A stretch of DNA of 52,526 nt, from NCBI GenBank assembly GCA_009838515.1, contig VXRL01000020.1:1-52526 (forward strand), written 5' to 3'. Below are positions 52,327 to 52,526 of the stretch, piece by piece (positions within the stretch are counted from its first letter, which is position 1; every line of letters starts with the position of its first letter). The notes below the pieces were generated by a model. It was not told where the DNA came from. It did not search any database and saw only the letters and a list, made by a program, of their open reading frames with translations. The stretch is from Terriglobia bacterium (GTDB lineage Bacteria > Acidobacteriota > Terriglobia > Bryobacterales > UBA6623). The position numbers and the translations under genes were made by a program.

Positions 52327-52353
52327 GTTCAGGCTCATGTCTGGTTGGAAACA
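52327..52353 (-). repeat. Right terminal inverted repeat of the IS
   Basis: Reverse complement reads TGTTTCCAACCAG then ACATGAGCCTGAAC; starts 11 bases after the transposase stop. Confidence 0.8.
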
Positions 52354-52387
52354 GCAACAGAACAGAAAATGGATACGCCCAGAAACT

Positions 52388-52413
52388 GCGCTGGGGGGCT
52401 AGCCCCCCAGCGC
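52388..52413. repeat. Perfect 26-base palindrome
   Basis: Arms GCGCTGGGGGG and CCCCCCAGCGC around a central CTAG. It is fully self-complementary, just outside the IS right end. It may form a cruciform or hairpin; there is no T-tract directly after it. Confidence 0.75.
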
Positions 52414-52427
52414 TCCCAGCCTTGGCG

Positions 52428-52454
52428 CCCCCCTTCCAGTGCCGGGGGGGTTTT
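52428..52454 (+). terminator. Candidate intrinsic terminator
   Basis: Six C (52428-52433), a 10-base loop and seven G (52444-52450), followed by TTTT. It could end transcription from the IS. The run of G lies next to suspect low-complexity sequence, so it may be partly artefact. Confidence 0.35.
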
Positions 52455-52526
52455 GACATGTGACGCTGGCGGCGGGTTGAGAGGTGGGGATGGGGGGGGG
52501 GGGGGGAGCGGTTGAGAAAGAGGGGG
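52455..52526. other. G-rich low-complexity contig end
   Basis: The last 70 bases are mostly G with a run of about 15 G near 52490 and a closing GGGGG. Base composition is unlike the rest of the window. It is likely poor-quality sequence at an assembly edge. Confidence 0.6.

Larger units (their letters stand above)
50996..52353 (+). mobile_element. Insertion sequence with DDE (rve-type) transposase
   Basis: About 1358 bp bounded by a 27-bp imperfect inverted repeat: left 50996-51022 begins TGTTTCCAAC and right 52327-52353 ends GTTGGAAACA, agreeing at 24 of 27 positions. It holds one transposase gene. No target-site duplication is visible (AGAGT on the left, GCAAC on the right). The family looks like the IS3/IS481 side of rve transposases, but I cannot assign it further. 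Confidence 0.8.

Noticed and set aside
1..52526. tRNA, rRNA, riboswitch or CRISPR
   Set aside because: No cloverleaf-like, rRNA-like or array pattern noticed by eye; a covariance search would be needed to exclude small RNAs.
52470..52526. G-quadruplex regulatory element at the right end
   Set aside because: The run of G sits at the edge of the sequence and is more simply explained as low-quality assembly.

Overview
The window is about 52.5 kb of GC-rich bacterial DNA, densely coding, with many 4-base ATGA or GTGA overlaps between consecutive genes. Gene content points to an acidobacterium (Acidobacteriota), probably free-living or marine. The signs are a VWFA protein of the type common in Acidobacteria, large Oar-like TonB receptors with an N-terminal carboxypeptidase-regulatory domain, three FG-GAP/ASPIC-UnbV (CRTAC1-type) proteins, a crowd of secreted TPR proteins, DUF3604 proteins and a sulfatase. 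This is inferred from protein families; there is no rRNA or marker phylogeny here, and no tRNA, rRNA or CRISPR array was seen.

Layout. 1-6717 (minus): an outer-membrane biogenesis operon of a seven-POTRA Omp85 protein, a SurA-N-like chaperone and a TamB/AsmA-like giant that runs off the left edge. 6811-7833 (plus): a ThiF/MoeB-type adenylyltransferase. 7838-9499 (minus): a Tat-exported DUF3604 protein, followed upstream by the broken tail of a second DUF3604 gene. 9987-22477: two divergent TPR genes, an operon of an Oar receptor with two CRTAC1 proteins, and a further TPR gene. 22856-27687: a second DUF3604 protein and a lipoprotein sulfatase, with a fragment of a carboxypeptidase-regulatory protein trapped between them.

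27799-38742: an ECF sigma factor and a membrane anti-sigma factor whose outer domain looks like an HNH nuclease. Divergent from these lies a TonB receptor carrying a 39-residue Asp/His-rich tract, followed by a secreted protein, a periplasmic adaptor, a TPR protein, a MacB-like permease, a TolC-like channel and a TPR lipoprotein. 38754-43985: an NfeD-like protein, a receptor of the Oar type that lacks its plug domain, and the VWFA protein with a striking inverted repeat over its promoter. 44041-47424: leuS, a possible small coupled ORF and a GNAT acetyltransferase. 47599-50864: a third CRTAC1 gene translationally coupled to a TPR gene. 50956-52353: an insertion sequence with a tandemly doubled left end. 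The last 70 bases are G-rich low-complexity sequence, probably a contig end.

Together the region reads as a cell-envelope and nutrient-capture island. It combines assembly factors for outer-membrane proteins, receptors that could use them, surface or periplasmic Ca-binding beta-propellers, TPR scaffolds, exported hydrolase-like enzymes, and one sigma/anti-sigma pair placed to control a receptor-efflux operon.
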